In this document: positions 16,827 through 25,981 of the stretch, one piece after another
How positions within the stretch are numbered: the stretch's first letter is position 1
Layout: each line of letters begins with the position of its first letter
Assembly (NCBI RefSeq): GCF_021215455.1
Contig: NZ_JAJPWV010000003.1
Span: forward strand, 372,001-436,000
DNA from: Mucilaginibacter roseus
GTDB lineage: Bacteria; Bacteroidota; Bacteroidia; Sphingobacteriales; Sphingobacteriaceae
DNA length: 64,000 nt
Direction: 5' to 3'
The notes under the pieces: generated by a model
What the model saw: only the letters and a program-made list of their open reading frames with translations
Databases searched by the model: none
What the model was told of the DNA's origin: nothing
Translations under genes and position numbers: made by a program

Positions 16827-19547
16827 TTATTTGGTTTTCAGCACATTGAATTTATAAGTATACGTGAGCAGAAAGTATCGTTTAAGCGTATTGTTTTGCC
16901 CGTCAATAAGTGCGTTGGTGGTAGTAAACCTGTAGATATTGATGTTTTGGTCGAGGATATCATATACGGCCAGCTTAATCTCACCCTGCTCCTTTTTAAA
17001 CATCTGCAATGCCACCGATGCACTCAGGATATTGTTGCTTTTACGGAAACCATCGGCAATTTGTGAGTTGTATACAAACTCCTGCTTACCCTCCCAAACT
17101 ACTTTTTGCGGCCAGCGTACATTGATGTTATTTTGCATGGTAAAACCCTTCAGGTTTTGGTTTTGGCCGCTGGCGTAGTCATATCTTGTCCAGTTACGGA
17201 AATAGGTGAAACTGGTATTAAGCTCTATCTTATCATTCCATGACACCTCTCCGGCCTGCGTAAACGTTGCTGTCCAGTTACGCTCTTTACCGGCATCGCC
17301 GTTTATTAAATTTATCCGTTCGCGGTAGTACGGCCCCAGGCTGCTGCGCAACCCGAATCGCCATATTTTACTTTTTTTAAACTCCTTACCAAATGAATAC
17401 GAGCCGTACAAATCAGCGCTTTGGCCGGCGTTTACAGGCATACTGGTTTGTATACCTTCGCCGGTTATTGTGCTTTTATGTATTACGGTATTTTGTGTGA
17501 TAGTGTAACTAAAATATGCGTACATATTTATGCCCTTTTCAAAATTGTAATTGTAGTAATTGAGATTAAAACGCGTACTGGGCGAAGGCTTAAGATCAGG
17601 ATTACCGATAAACGATGCCTGTGGACTATATACAATGGTAACCGGCCTCAAGTCAGAAATGGAGGGCAAATTATAACTTCTGTCCATTGAAATAGAAATA
17701 CCATCAAATAACTCCAGTCTTAGCGTAGGCAGTAAAAAGTTGTATGCTCTTTTTACCGTTCCTACATCAAACACATCGGTAAGGTTTTGCCACTGGCTGG
17801 TTAGCCCCGCAATTATGGAAACCTTTTTGAAGGGACGCCAGGTAATACCCGGCTTAACATTTTTAGTCCAGTTTCGCCGGTTAAGATCAGCGCTTTGGTC
17901 AGGTAACAATATGCTATAACGGTTGGTGTTGGTATCCCGATCGTACACAAATTGATTTTGATCGAAGTTGTTGTAATCAACTGACGTAACTATATCAACC
18001 ACCAGCTTTTTTGAAAAGGGATAACGGTAACTCAGCGACAGGCTGCCCGAGCTGTTTTTATTATCGCTCGTATTATATCTGTCTAACATGTATGATGGTA
18101 ATGCCGTTGAGTAACTCACCGTACGGTTTTTAGTAAAGCCCTCTGCATTGCTGGGGTTAAAGCTCAGGTTATGCATAAGCGTGAATGATTCCTCCCGGCG
18201 CTTTTTACCCCGCTTGTTATAAACCAGGTTATGCCCAAAGGTTGATGAACGATTATCATTGGTACTATTACCCTCGCTATCGCTAACACGTGCGTCAAAA
18301 TCATTGAAACTGTTACCGGTTGATCTGCTGTTACTGTTATTATTGTTAAACGAGACATTAGGCCGGTATGTGAGGCTGTTTAAGCTGTCTGGATTCCAAC
18401 TAACCAAACCACTTATGCTATGTGCAAAACTGTTACTGCCTGACTTGTCGGCATTACGGTTAAACAACGTAGTATCCCTTAAAAACTGTTTTACCGAACT
18501 GCTGCTTTCATTAATGTTGCGGGTTTCATTATAAAAATACATCAGGTTCAGTTTTAGCTTTTTTCCGTAATCAGTATTCAGGTTAAAGCCACTTGATGTT
18601 ACTTTTTCGATACCGCCCCAGCCACGGCCGCCAAGCTGCACCGAACCGTTCCATAAGGCGTCGCTCCCGCTACGGTCAAACCCGCCATTGCTGTATAGGT
18701 CCTGGCTGCTAAAACCCGTTTTGTTCAGGTTATTGCTAATGGCAATTACACTGAGTTGCAGTGTATCTCTGAACATGTTGAACAAACCACCGGTTTCATA
18801 CCTGTCCCGACTACCGCCACCGCCATAAACCTTGCCGAATATGCTGCGCTTGATGGCACGCTTCAACTTAATGTTCACAATCTTGTTTACATTCACCGCG
18901 CTGATTAAATGGTCGGGGTCGTTCTCCCTATCGTCATACACCTGCACTTTGTCTACAATAGATGCGTCGAGGTTTTTGGTAGCAATTTTGGGGTCGTTAC
19001 CGAAAAATTCCTTCCCATCAATCAGCAGCTTACTTACAGTTTTACCATTTACGGTGAACGAGCCATCCTTATTAACCTGCATACCAGGTATCTTTTTCAA
19101 TAGTTCCTCGAGCATGGCATTGGGGCGTGTTTTAAAGGCTTCCGCATTAAATTCAATGGTATCCTTTTTCATTACAATGGGTACGCGTTCTCCTTTAATC
19201 ACCACCTCATCCATCATACTGCCTGCCATAGTAATTTTACCCACATCGGTAACGTCAGCAGTTTTAAAATTGAAGTTTTTACGGTACGATTTATAAGTAA
19301 CAAAGGTGACGAGCAACTTAATATCATGATTAAGCGGCAGCCCCGACAACTCAAACCCGCCGTTTGCGCGGCTCAGGGTATAGGCAACCATTGATGAATC
19401 CTTAACATCAATTACGGTAACGGTGGCATGTTCGAGCGGCTGGTTACTGGCCGAATCAATTACAGTACCTTTTAAAGAAGCTTTGTTTTGCGCCGATGCC
19501 GTAAAAAATAACAGGCAGCACAAAAGTGATAAAAGGGTTGGTTTCAT
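16827..19547 (-). CDS. Outer-membrane beta-barrel protein with carboxypeptidase-regulatory N-domain (TonB-receptor-like)
   Basis: A 906-residue outer-membrane protein. Signal peptide (about 1-19, ending ASAQ), then a carboxypeptidase-regulatory-like beta-sandwich (KGTVIDSASNQPLEHATVTV, about 24-105), then a plug-like region (about 115-215, EELLKKIPGMQVNKDGSFTVNGKTVSKLLIDGKEFFG), then a C-terminal barrel rich in N/S/Y/F with alternating aromatic residues. The C-terminus YTYKFNVLKTK is strand-like. No TonB box is obvious. The class likely moves or binds a nutrient or peptide but substrate cannot be predicted. It lies opposite to, and separates, rplY and pth. Confidence 0.85.
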   Translation of the reverse strand: MKPTLLSLLCCLLFFTASAQNKASLKGTVIDSASNQPLEHATVTVIDVKDSSMVAYTLSRANGGFELSGLPLNHDIKLLVTFVTYKSYRKNFNFKTADVTDVGKITMAGSMMDEVVIKGERVPIVMKKDTIEFNAEAFKTRPNAMLEELLKKIPGMQVNKDGSFTVNGKTVSKLLIDGKEFFGNDPKIATKNLDASIVDKVQVYDDRENDPDHLISAVNVNKIVNIKLKRAIKRSIFGKVYGGGGSRDRYETGGLFNMFRDTLQLSVIAISNNLNKTGFSSQDLYSNGGFDRSGSDALWNGSVQLGGRGWGGIEKVTSSGFNLNTDYGKKLKLNLMYFYNETRNINESSSSVKQFLRDTTLFNRNADKSGSNSFAHSISGLVSWNPDSLNSLTYRPNVSFNNNNSNSRSTGNSFNDFDARVSDSEGNSTNDNRSSTFGHNLVYNKRGKKRREESFTLMHNLSFNPSNAEGFTKNRTVSYSTALPSYMLDRYNTSDNKNSSGSLSLSYRYPFSKKLVVDIVTSVDYNNFDQNQFVYDRDTNTNRYSILLPDQSADLNRRNWTKNVKPGITWRPFKKVSIIAGLTSQWQNLTDVFDVGTVKRAYNFLLPTLRLELFDGISISMDRSYNLPSISDLRPVTIVYSPQASFIGNPDLKPSPSTRFNLNYYNYNFEKGINMYAYFSYTITQNTVIHKSTITGEGIQTSMPVNAGQSADLYGSYSFGKEFKKSKIWRFGLRSSLGPYYRERINLINGDAGKERNWTATFTQAGEVSWNDKIELNTSFTYFRNWTRYDYASGQNQNLKGFTMQNNINVRWPQKVVWEGKQEFVYNSQIADGFRKSNNILSASVALQMFKKEQGEIKLAVYDILDQNINIYRFTTTNALIDGQNNTLKRYFLLTYTYKFNVLKTK

Positions 19548-19696
19548 TAAATTGTGACAAGCGTGCGTTTAAAGTTGCGATTTTAACGGCAAGTAAATGC
19601 TTTTATTTCAAATATTTAATTGTCATTAACACATTTTAACATTTTGCATCATAAATATTACCTGCCCGGATTTATGAGTGATGCTCGGCAAAACCC

Positions 19697-19704
19697 TATC
19701 TTTG
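19697..19704 (+). promoter_or_regulatory. Candidate -7 element of the pth promoter
   Basis: TATCTTTG is an exact TAnnTTTG match 72 bases before the pth ATG. The expected -33 region holds only TTTATG, about 20 bases upstream. An own promoter is needed here because pth is separated from prs-rplY by a gene on the other strand. Confidence 0.4.
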
Positions 19705-19775
19705 TCACGAAGTTGTTTCATTAAAAAATACAGCTTACTGTAACGTTCACAAAAATTAACCGTCTTTTCCTGTAA

Positions 19776-20336
19776 ATGAAGTATTTGATAGTTGGGTTGG
19801 GTAACATAGGCCCTGAGTATGCCGATACACGACATAACATTGGTTTTATGGTACTTGACGAGCTTGCACGCCAGGATGGGGTTAGGTTTAGTATGGGACG
19901 CCATGCTTACCATGCCGAAACCTCTTTTAAAGGCCGCAAGTTGCATTTAATAAAACCCACTACCTATATGAATTTGAGCGGGAAAGCGCTTAGCTATTGG
20001 ATGAATGAACTTAAAATACCATTGGAAAACGTATTGGTTATTGTTGATGACCTTGCCTTGCCCCTGGGTACTTTACGTTTAAAACCAAAAGGCAGCGCGG
20101 CGGGCCATAACGGATTGCGCCACATTGAAGCCACGCTCGGCCACAATAATTACGCACGGTTACGCTTCGGGATAAGTGACAATTTTCCGAAAGGGCAGCA
20201 GGTTGATTATGTGCTGAGCAGTTTTGATGCGGACGAAATTCCGGAACTACCCACCCTTGTTGATCGCTCGATTGACATGATTAAAAGTTTTGCCACCATT
20301 GGTACCGAACTTACCATGACCCGGTACAATAAGTAG
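19776..20336 (+). CDS. pth: Peptidyl-tRNA hydrolase
   Basis: Recycles tRNA by cleaving peptidyl-tRNA that has dropped off the ribosome. The 186-residue protein has the family N-terminus MKYLIVGLGNIGPEYADTRHNIGF with N10 and catalytic H20 in the exact positions of the E. coli enzyme, the LIKPTTYMNLSGKA segment, the DDLALPLG motif with its conserved Asp, and GSAAGHNGLRHIEATLG. In many bacteria pth follows rplY; here a barrel gene intervenes. Confidence 0.96.
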   Translation: MKYLIVGLGNIGPEYADTRHNIGFMVLDELARQDGVRFSMGRHAYHAETSFKGRKLHLIKPTTYMNLSGKALSYWMNELKIPLENVLVIVDDLALPLGTLRLKPKGSAAGHNGLRHIEATLGHNNYARLRFGISDNFPKGQQVDYVLSSFDADEIPELPTLVDRSIDMIKSFATIGTELTMTRYNK

Positions 20337-20455
20337 CAAATGTTAAATTTTTTGTAATAGCCCGTTAAATATTGTTAAACAGCCGCTTGATGTAACATGG
20401 CCTGGGTAACTTGCGCCCAACTTACACTTGCACACCACACACAGAAACCTAAAAA

Positions 20456-22900
20456 ATGAAAGCCACTTTACTCACAGTTTTATGCTGTATACTATCCGTA
20501 TGCCTTTTTGCACAGGCACCGGCCGGTAACATTTCCGTAAAAGGAGTTGTTATTGACTCCACCACCAATAAACCGCTTGACTTTGTGACTGTTGCTTTGC
20601 AGGATGCAGGTACCAAATTACCCGTAAAAAGCGCGCTATCAAAAGGCGACGGCAGCTTTACCCTTAGCGCACCAGCCGGCAAGCAATACCAGCTTGTATT
20701 GGCCTTTGTTGGTTACAACAATAAAGTAATAACGCTCGAAAATAAACCGGCTATTGATTTGGGACGCATTATATTTTCGGCATCATCAAAGCAACTGGGC
20801 GAGGTGCAGATCAGTGCCGTTAAACCGGTAATGAAACAGGAAGTTGACCGCCTGAGCTATGATGTGCAGGCCGATCCGGAAAGTAAGGCTTATACCGCTT
20901 TGGATATGATGCGTAAGGTTCCGTTATTGAGTGTAGATGCATCTGACGCCATCAAGCTGAAAGGCAGCGGCGCTTACAAAATATTGGTCAATGGCAAAGA
21001 ATCAGCGTTGATGGCAAAAAATCCTTCGGATGTATTGAAGGCCATGCCTGCAACTAATATCCTCAAAATTGAGGTAATTACTACACCACCTGCCAAGTAT
21101 GATGCAGAAGGGTTGGCAGGTATAATAAACATCATCACTAAAACCAATGCCGACGAAGGTTATAATATCGGCATTAACGCGCGTCATAATACGGTGTGGG
21201 GACAAGGTATTAACCTGAATGGCACCGTTAAAAAAGGCAAATTTGGTTTTGCGGGCTACGTGGGCGCAGGCCGCCAACCGGAGAATGAAAACACATCCGA
21301 CAATAGCCAGCGCCGCATTGCCGACAACTCCCTGCTGCTGCAAAATGGCGTTAACCGGTTTGACGGCAATTACATGTATGCCAATGGCGAATTGAGCTTT
21401 GAGATAGATACGCTGAACCTGCTTACCGGTTCATTCGAGATGTATAAGGAAAAGAACAATCAATCAAATAACCAGTTCTCCCAATTATTTGATGGCACTG
21501 ATGTGGTTACCCAGCGTTACAGGCAATTAAGCAATAGCTTAAGCCACTACACCGGGGTTGATGCAGCTTTGAACTATCAGTTAGGCTTTAAAAAGAGCAA
21601 GGAACAATTACTTACCTTATCCTACAAATACAGTTCCTCGCCTAACGACCAAACTACTGAAAACACCTTTAGCGAAACGTTGAATTACCGTCAGGCCGAC
21701 TTTTTGCAACGTAACGATCAGGGTATAAAGGAACATACCGTACAGCTGGACTACGTGCATCCGCTAAAAAAGATAAATATTGAGGCCGGTGCCAAAGGCA
21801 TATTACGTAATAACTATAGTGATTTCGCTACCGACACATTGATTAGTCCGGGAATTTATAACCGCAACGACTCGCAATCTAACATATTTGATTACCAGCA
21901 GAATGTTTACAGCGCTTACAACTCATACCAGTTGAAGGGCGAAAAATGGTCGGCCAAAGCGGGTTTACGATTGGAGTACACCACCATCAATGCCACATTC
22001 GCTGCCGGTCAGCCGGAGTTGAACACCAACTACAATAACCTGATCCCATCCATATCTATCCAGCGTAAGCTAAAAAGCAGCAGCGTTAACCTGGGCTTTA
22101 CCCAACGCATACGCAGGCCAGGCATTTACCAGCTTAACCCCTTTGTTGATCGCTCTAATCCGCTCTTTATCAGCTCGGGTAACCCGAACCTGAAACCTGA
22201 GCTTAATAACACTTTTGAACTTACCTACAGCAACTTCTCAAAAGGGTCTGTCAATATTGGTTTAAGCTACGCGTTTTCAAATAACTCCATACAAAGTGTT
22301 ACCAGCTTCAGGGATACGGTGATCAACAGTCAAAACCAAAAGATTACTACAACCAATTTTGAGAACATTGGCAGCAACAGAACGCTGGGGCTGAATGTGA
22401 ATACCAATTACGATATCACCAAAAAACTATCGTTAAGCCTGAATGGCCAGGTATCACGCATTTGGCTGGAGGGCACTTACAACGGTAAGCTATACAACAA
22501 CGCCGGATATATAGGCAATGCCTTTGCTAACATTGGTTACAAGTTTGATAAAGGTTACCGCGTTGGCCTTAACGCGGGTTACTTTAGCGGCTCGGTAACC
22601 TTACAGGGCAAATCAAGGTTCTTTATGTATAACTCATATGTAGTAAGCAAGGAGTTTTGGGATAAGAACGCCAGTATATCTTTAGTGGCAAATAACCCTT
22701 ACGGCCGTTTCTGGAAAAATACCTCAACCACCATTACGCCTGATTTTATACAGAACTCCACTTACAACCAGATATACCGCCACTTTGCCATACGCGTAAG
22801 CTATAAATTTGGCAAGCTAAGCGGCGAGATCAAAAAGAACCAGCGCGGCATCAATAACGATGACAAGAGCGGTGGTAAAAGTGGCGGCGGAAATGGTTAA
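20456..22900 (+). CDS. Outer-membrane beta-barrel protein with carboxypeptidase-regulatory N-domain (TonB-receptor-like)
   Basis: An 814-residue outer-membrane protein of the same broad architecture as the product of 16827-19547 but not a close copy. Signal peptide (about 1-20, ending LFAQAP), carboxypeptidase-regulatory-like domain (VKGVVIDSTTNKPLDFVTVAL, about 28-105), plug-like domain (about 120-225, MMRKVPLLSVDASDAIKLKGSGAYKILVNGKES, then EVITTPPAKYDAEGLAGIINIITK) and a barrel rich in Asn and aromatic residues. The tail is charged and Gly-rich (GEIKKNQRGINNDDKSGGKSGGG in part). The small ArsC-like gene follows after 9 bases, so the two are probably one transcript. Confidence 0.85.
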   Translation: MKATLLTVLCCILSVCLFAQAPAGNISVKGVVIDSTTNKPLDFVTVALQDAGTKLPVKSALSKGDGSFTLSAPAGKQYQLVLAFVGYNNKVITLENKPAIDLGRIIFSASSKQLGEVQISAVKPVMKQEVDRLSYDVQADPESKAYTALDMMRKVPLLSVDASDAIKLKGSGAYKILVNGKESALMAKNPSDVLKAMPATNILKIEVITTPPAKYDAEGLAGIINIITKTNADEGYNIGINARHNTVWGQGINLNGTVKKGKFGFAGYVGAGRQPENENTSDNSQRRIADNSLLLQNGVNRFDGNYMYANGELSFEIDTLNLLTGSFEMYKEKNNQSNNQFSQLFDGTDVVTQRYRQLSNSLSHYTGVDAALNYQLGFKKSKEQLLTLSYKYSSSPNDQTTENTFSETLNYRQADFLQRNDQGIKEHTVQLDYVHPLKKINIEAGAKGILRNNYSDFATDTLISPGIYNRNDSQSNIFDYQQNVYSAYNSYQLKGEKWSAKAGLRLEYTTINATFAAGQPELNTNYNNLIPSISIQRKLKSSSVNLGFTQRIRRPGIYQLNPFVDRSNPLFISSGNPNLKPELNNTFELTYSNFSKGSVNIGLSYAFSNNSIQSVTSFRDTVINSQNQKITTTNFENIGSNRTLGLNVNTNYDITKKLSLSLNGQVSRIWLEGTYNGKLYNNAGYIGNAFANIGYKFDKGYRVGLNAGYFSGSVTLQGKSRFFMYNSYVVSKEFWDKNASISLVANNPYGRFWKNTSTTITPDFIQNSTYNQIYRHFAIRVSYKFGKLSGEIKKNQRGINNDDKSGGKSGGGNG

Positions 22901-22909
22901 TTTTACATC

Positions 22910-23257
22910 ATGAAAGTGTATGGAATAACTAACTGCAACACGGTAAAAAAAGCCCTCGACTGGCTGAAAGAAAACAAAGTTGATTACGAGTTTCACGATT
23001 TCAAGAAACTGGGCGTCAGCAATGAAAAACTTGGCGAGTGGGACCAAAAAGCCGGTTACGAAAAGTTTTTAAACAAACAGGGCCTCACCTGGAAACAGCT
23101 TGATCCGGCGGTTAAAGAAAGCGTGAAAACCAATACTGACGCGCTGAAACTTTTACAGGAGAAAACCAGCATGATAAAGCGCCCCGTTATAGAGGATGGC
23201 GATTATTTGTACTTCGGTTTTAACGAGGATATTTATAAAGCGCATTTTAATAAATAA
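22910..23257 (+). CDS. ArsC/Spx-family protein (YffB-like)
   Basis: A 115-residue thioredoxin-fold protein of the arsenate reductase/Spx superfamily. MKVYGITNCNTVKKALDWL matches the YffB pattern (YGIxNCxTxKKA). Only a single cysteine is present in the N-terminal motif, the CxxC second position being Val, so classical Spx redox switching is unlikely. The C-terminal part has the KRPVIEDGDYLYFGF segment common to the family. True arsenate reduction is not supported. It lies directly after the barrel gene and ends at a terminator. Confidence 0.85.
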   Translation: MKVYGITNCNTVKKALDWLKENKVDYEFHDFKKLGVSNEKLGEWDQKAGYEKFLNKQGLTWKQLDPAVKESVKTNTDALKLLQEKTSMIKRPVIEDGDYLYFGFNEDIYKAHFNK

Positions 23258-23260
23258 CTT

Positions 23261-23286
23261 AAGGCAGCCTGACGGCTGCCTTTTTT
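23261..23286 (+). terminator. Intrinsic terminator
   Basis: AAGGCAGCC pairs with GGCTGCCTT around a TGAC loop, with a run of six T. It closes the unit 20456-23257. Confidence 0.85.
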
Positions 23287-23385
23287 GTTTACACGGAACT
23301 TATCACGGTAACAATAGCTTTACCTCTTTCTTCAATTACAGGTATTTATGGTATACTTGCTATAAATATTATAAAACTGATTAAC

Positions 23386-25353
23386 ATGACCTTTAAGTAC
23401 GTAGCCGGCGCTATGCTGGCTTTAATGGCTATTGCACACACCGGCATAGCCCAGGCTCAGGACGCATCCGGATCAAAGTATGATTATCATGATGCTTTCG
23501 GCCCTAACTTTTACACCAAAAACGGCAATGAATACCGTGCCGCAACCGGCGAGCCAGGCCCTAAATACTGGCAAAACCGTGCCGACTACCAGCTAACCGC
23601 CAGGCTGAACGACAAAACCAACGAAATTACGGGTACCGAAGTACTTACTTATACCAACAATAGTCCGCAAAAATTAGGTTTTATATGGATGCACCTTGAC
23701 CAGAACCTGTTTAAGCAGGATTCGCGTGGGTCAGCCATTGTACCGCCAACCGGCAGCCGTAACGGTGGCCGCGGACAGGTATTTGATGCCGGCCATAAAA
23801 TTAAATCAGTTAAACTGGTTGGTAACGATACCGAACTGAAATACATCATCAATGATACCCGCATGCAGGTATTTTTGCCTAAAGATGTAGCTGCCGAAGG
23901 TGGACAAATTAAACTACGCATTGAATTTTCATACATCAGCCCTGACTACGGATCTGACCGTACCGGCATTCTGAATACCAAAAACGGCAAAGTGTTTACA
24001 GTTGCACAATGGTATCCGCGCGTTTGCGTGTTTGATGAAGTAATGGGTTGGAATGTTCTGCCTTACACCGGTCCGGCTGAGTTCTACCTGGAATATGGTG
24101 ATTTTGACCTGAGCATTACAGCTCCGGCAAACCACATTGTGGTAGCATCAGGCGAGTTGCTTAACCCTGCTGAGGTTTATACTGCCGAGCAGCAAAAACG
24201 CTGGGCGCAAGCAGCGCAAAGCGATCAAACGGTAATTATCCGTTCGGCTAAAGAAGTTACCAGCCCGGCATCACGCCCGGCAGGTAAAACCGAGCTGACA
24301 TGGAAGTTCCGCATTAAGAATGCCCGCGACGCATCATGGGCTTCATCAGCATCATTCATCATTGATGCCGCCAAAATGAACCTTCCAAGCGGAAAAAAAT
24401 CTATCGCTATATCAGCTTACCCTGAAGAAAGTGACGGCAATGATGCCTGGGGCCGCTCAACCGAATACGTTAAAAAATCAGTAGAGTATAACTCGAAGAA
24501 ATGGTATGAGTACCCTTACCCTGCCGCAACCGCTGTTGCCGGTATTGTAGGTGGTATGGAATATCCAGGCATCGTTTTCTGCGGATACAAAGCTAAAAAA
24601 GGCAGCCTTTGGGGTGTTAACGATCACGAATTCGGCCATACCTGGTTCCCGATGATTGTTGGCTCAAACGAGCGCGTTTACGGTTGGATGGATGAAGGCT
24701 TCAATACCTTTATCAATACCCTGACTACTGAAGACTTCAACAATGGCGAATACGCTAATAAACGCCCGATGGACATGCAGCGCGTTGGCGAGTTTGCAAC
24801 TAAACCTGACCTGGAAACCGTATTGAGCGCACCTGCCAACATGAAGGAAAAGAACATTGGTATGCTGCTTTACTTTAAACCGGGTTTTGGCCTTACCATG
24901 CTGCGCGAGCAGGTTTTGGGCAAAGAGCGTTTTGACCTGGCTTTCCGCACCTACATTGAGCGTTGGGCATTTAAACACCCTACGCCTGATGACTTCTTCC
25001 GCACGATGGAAAACGTTGGTGGCGAGAGCCTGCAATGGTTTTGGCGCGGTTGGTTTGTTAACAACTGGCGACTTGATGTTGCGGTTAACAGCGTAAAGAA
25101 TGTTGATGTTGATCCATCTAAAGGAGTATACATTACTCTTACCAATATGGAAAAAATGGCCATGCCGGTTCCGTTAGAAATTAAATACAAAAGCGGTAAA
25201 ACCGAAATGGTAAGGCTGCCGGTTGAAATTTGGGAGCGTAACGTATCATTCGTTTACAAACACCCATCAACCGAAGAAGTGGTTCAGGTAACTTACGACC
25301 CTGAAAAAACAATGCCTGACTTTAATCCGGACAATAACGTTTGGAAAAAATAG
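23386..25353 (+). CDS. Secreted M1-family zinc metallopeptidase
   Basis: A 655-residue exported aminopeptidase-type enzyme. Signal peptide about 1-24 (ending IAQAQ). The catalytic domain contains the exopeptidase-type motif GGMEYPG (a variant of GxMEN) followed by the zinc site HEFGH (H414, E415, H418) and the third ligand E437 after exactly 18 intervening residues. A C-terminal domain (about 550-655) is beta-rich. It likely trims peptides in the periplasm or at the cell surface. It stands alone between two terminators. Confidence 0.92.
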   Translation: MTFKYVAGAMLALMAIAHTGIAQAQDASGSKYDYHDAFGPNFYTKNGNEYRAATGEPGPKYWQNRADYQLTARLNDKTNEITGTEVLTYTNNSPQKLGFIWMHLDQNLFKQDSRGSAIVPPTGSRNGGRGQVFDAGHKIKSVKLVGNDTELKYIINDTRMQVFLPKDVAAEGGQIKLRIEFSYISPDYGSDRTGILNTKNGKVFTVAQWYPRVCVFDEVMGWNVLPYTGPAEFYLEYGDFDLSITAPANHIVVASGELLNPAEVYTAEQQKRWAQAAQSDQTVIIRSAKEVTSPASRPAGKTELTWKFRIKNARDASWASSASFIIDAAKMNLPSGKKSIAISAYPEESDGNDAWGRSTEYVKKSVEYNSKKWYEYPYPAATAVAGIVGGMEYPGIVFCGYKAKKGSLWGVNDHEFGHTWFPMIVGSNERVYGWMDEGFNTFINTLTTEDFNNGEYANKRPMDMQRVGEFATKPDLETVLSAPANMKEKNIGMLLYFKPGFGLTMLREQVLGKERFDLAFRTYIERWAFKHPTPDDFFRTMENVGGESLQWFWRGWFVNNWRLDVAVNSVKNVDVDPSKGVYITLTNMEKMAMPVPLEIKYKSGKTEMVRLPVEIWERNVSFVYKHPSTEEVVQVTYDPEKTMPDFNPDNNVWKK

Positions 25354-25357
25354 TCTT

Positions 25358-25402
25358 ATAAAAGCGAAACGGCCTCCAAATTGGAGGCCGTTTCGCTTTT
25401 AT
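25358..25402. terminator. Bidirectional terminator between the M1 peptidase and the AhpD-like gene
   Basis: A perfect 22-bp stem starting ATAAAAGCGAAACGG, with a minimal loop, A-rich on one flank and T-rich on the other. It is the longest perfect stem in this window. Confidence 0.9.
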
Positions 25403-25414
25403 ACATACCGGCCA

Positions 25415-25855
25415 TTATGCCTTTTCAGGCATCAGGTGGGTAGTAATGGCTATCCTGTTCCATGCATTGATAGTTACGGCAGCCACAATCACTTGTCCGG
25501 TTTTCTCTTCACCTAATACACTTACTGCTTGCTGGTAAGTAGCTTCCTTAACATGCCCTTGTATGTTGGTGATCTCCTCAGTTAAAGCCAGCACTGCTTG
25601 CTCTTCGGCTGTAAAAAAGTCGGTGTCACGCCAACCGGGCAGCACATAAATGCGTTGTTCGCTTTCACCGGCCTTGCGAGCATCTTTGGTGTGCATATCC
25701 AAACAGTAGGCACAACCATTTATTTGCGAGGCGCGGATTTTTATCAGTTCATGAAGCTTTTTATCTAAACCGCTTTTTTGCACATAAGCTTCAAGGCCAT
25801 ACATGGCTTTAAAAGCGTCCGGTAATATCTCGTGTATTTTGATCCTGGTTTCCAT
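25415..25855 (-). CDS. AhpD-like carboxymuconolactone decarboxylase family protein
   Basis: A 146-residue all-helical protein. The family redox centre CAYCLDMH (C48, C51, H55) is intact, as in alkylhydroperoxidase AhpD-type enzymes that reduce peroxides through a CxxC pair. The rest (KDARKAGESEQRIYVLPGWRDTDFFTAEEQAVLALTEEIT) is typical of the cytosolic AhpD-like subgroup. It lies 126 bases downstream of the carotenoid desaturase on the same strand, with a striking palindrome between (25938-25955), so it may have its own regulated promoter. Confidence 0.9.
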   Translation of the reverse strand: METRIKIHEILPDAFKAMYGLEAYVQKSGLDKKLHELIKIRASQINGCAYCLDMHTKDARKAGESEQRIYVLPGWRDTDFFTAEEQAVLALTEEITNIQGHVKEATYQQAVSVLGEEKTGQVIVAAVTINAWNRIAITTHLMPEKA

Positions 25856-25937
25856 GATATTTCTTAATTTTTAAAATGTGATTAAATGTTTTTGCCGGCG
25901 TTTACAATACAAAGGTGCATCGCAACGGGCAGCAAAA

Positions 25938-25955
25938 TCTTAATCTCGATTAAGA
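25938..25955. promoter_or_regulatory. 18-base palindrome, candidate operator of the AhpD-like gene
   Basis: TCTTAATC and GATTAAGA are perfect 8-base arms around a 2-base centre, about 83-100 bases upstream of the AhpD-like start codon. There is no T run, so it does not look like a terminator for the desaturase gene. Confidence 0.4.
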
Positions 25956-25981
25956 AATGCAGGATGTAAGAAATCTTTTAT

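Noticed and set aside
22910..23257. True arsenate reductase or redox-switch Spx
   Set aside because: The CxxC second cysteine is missing (CNTV) and no ars genes are near; only the fold family is supported.
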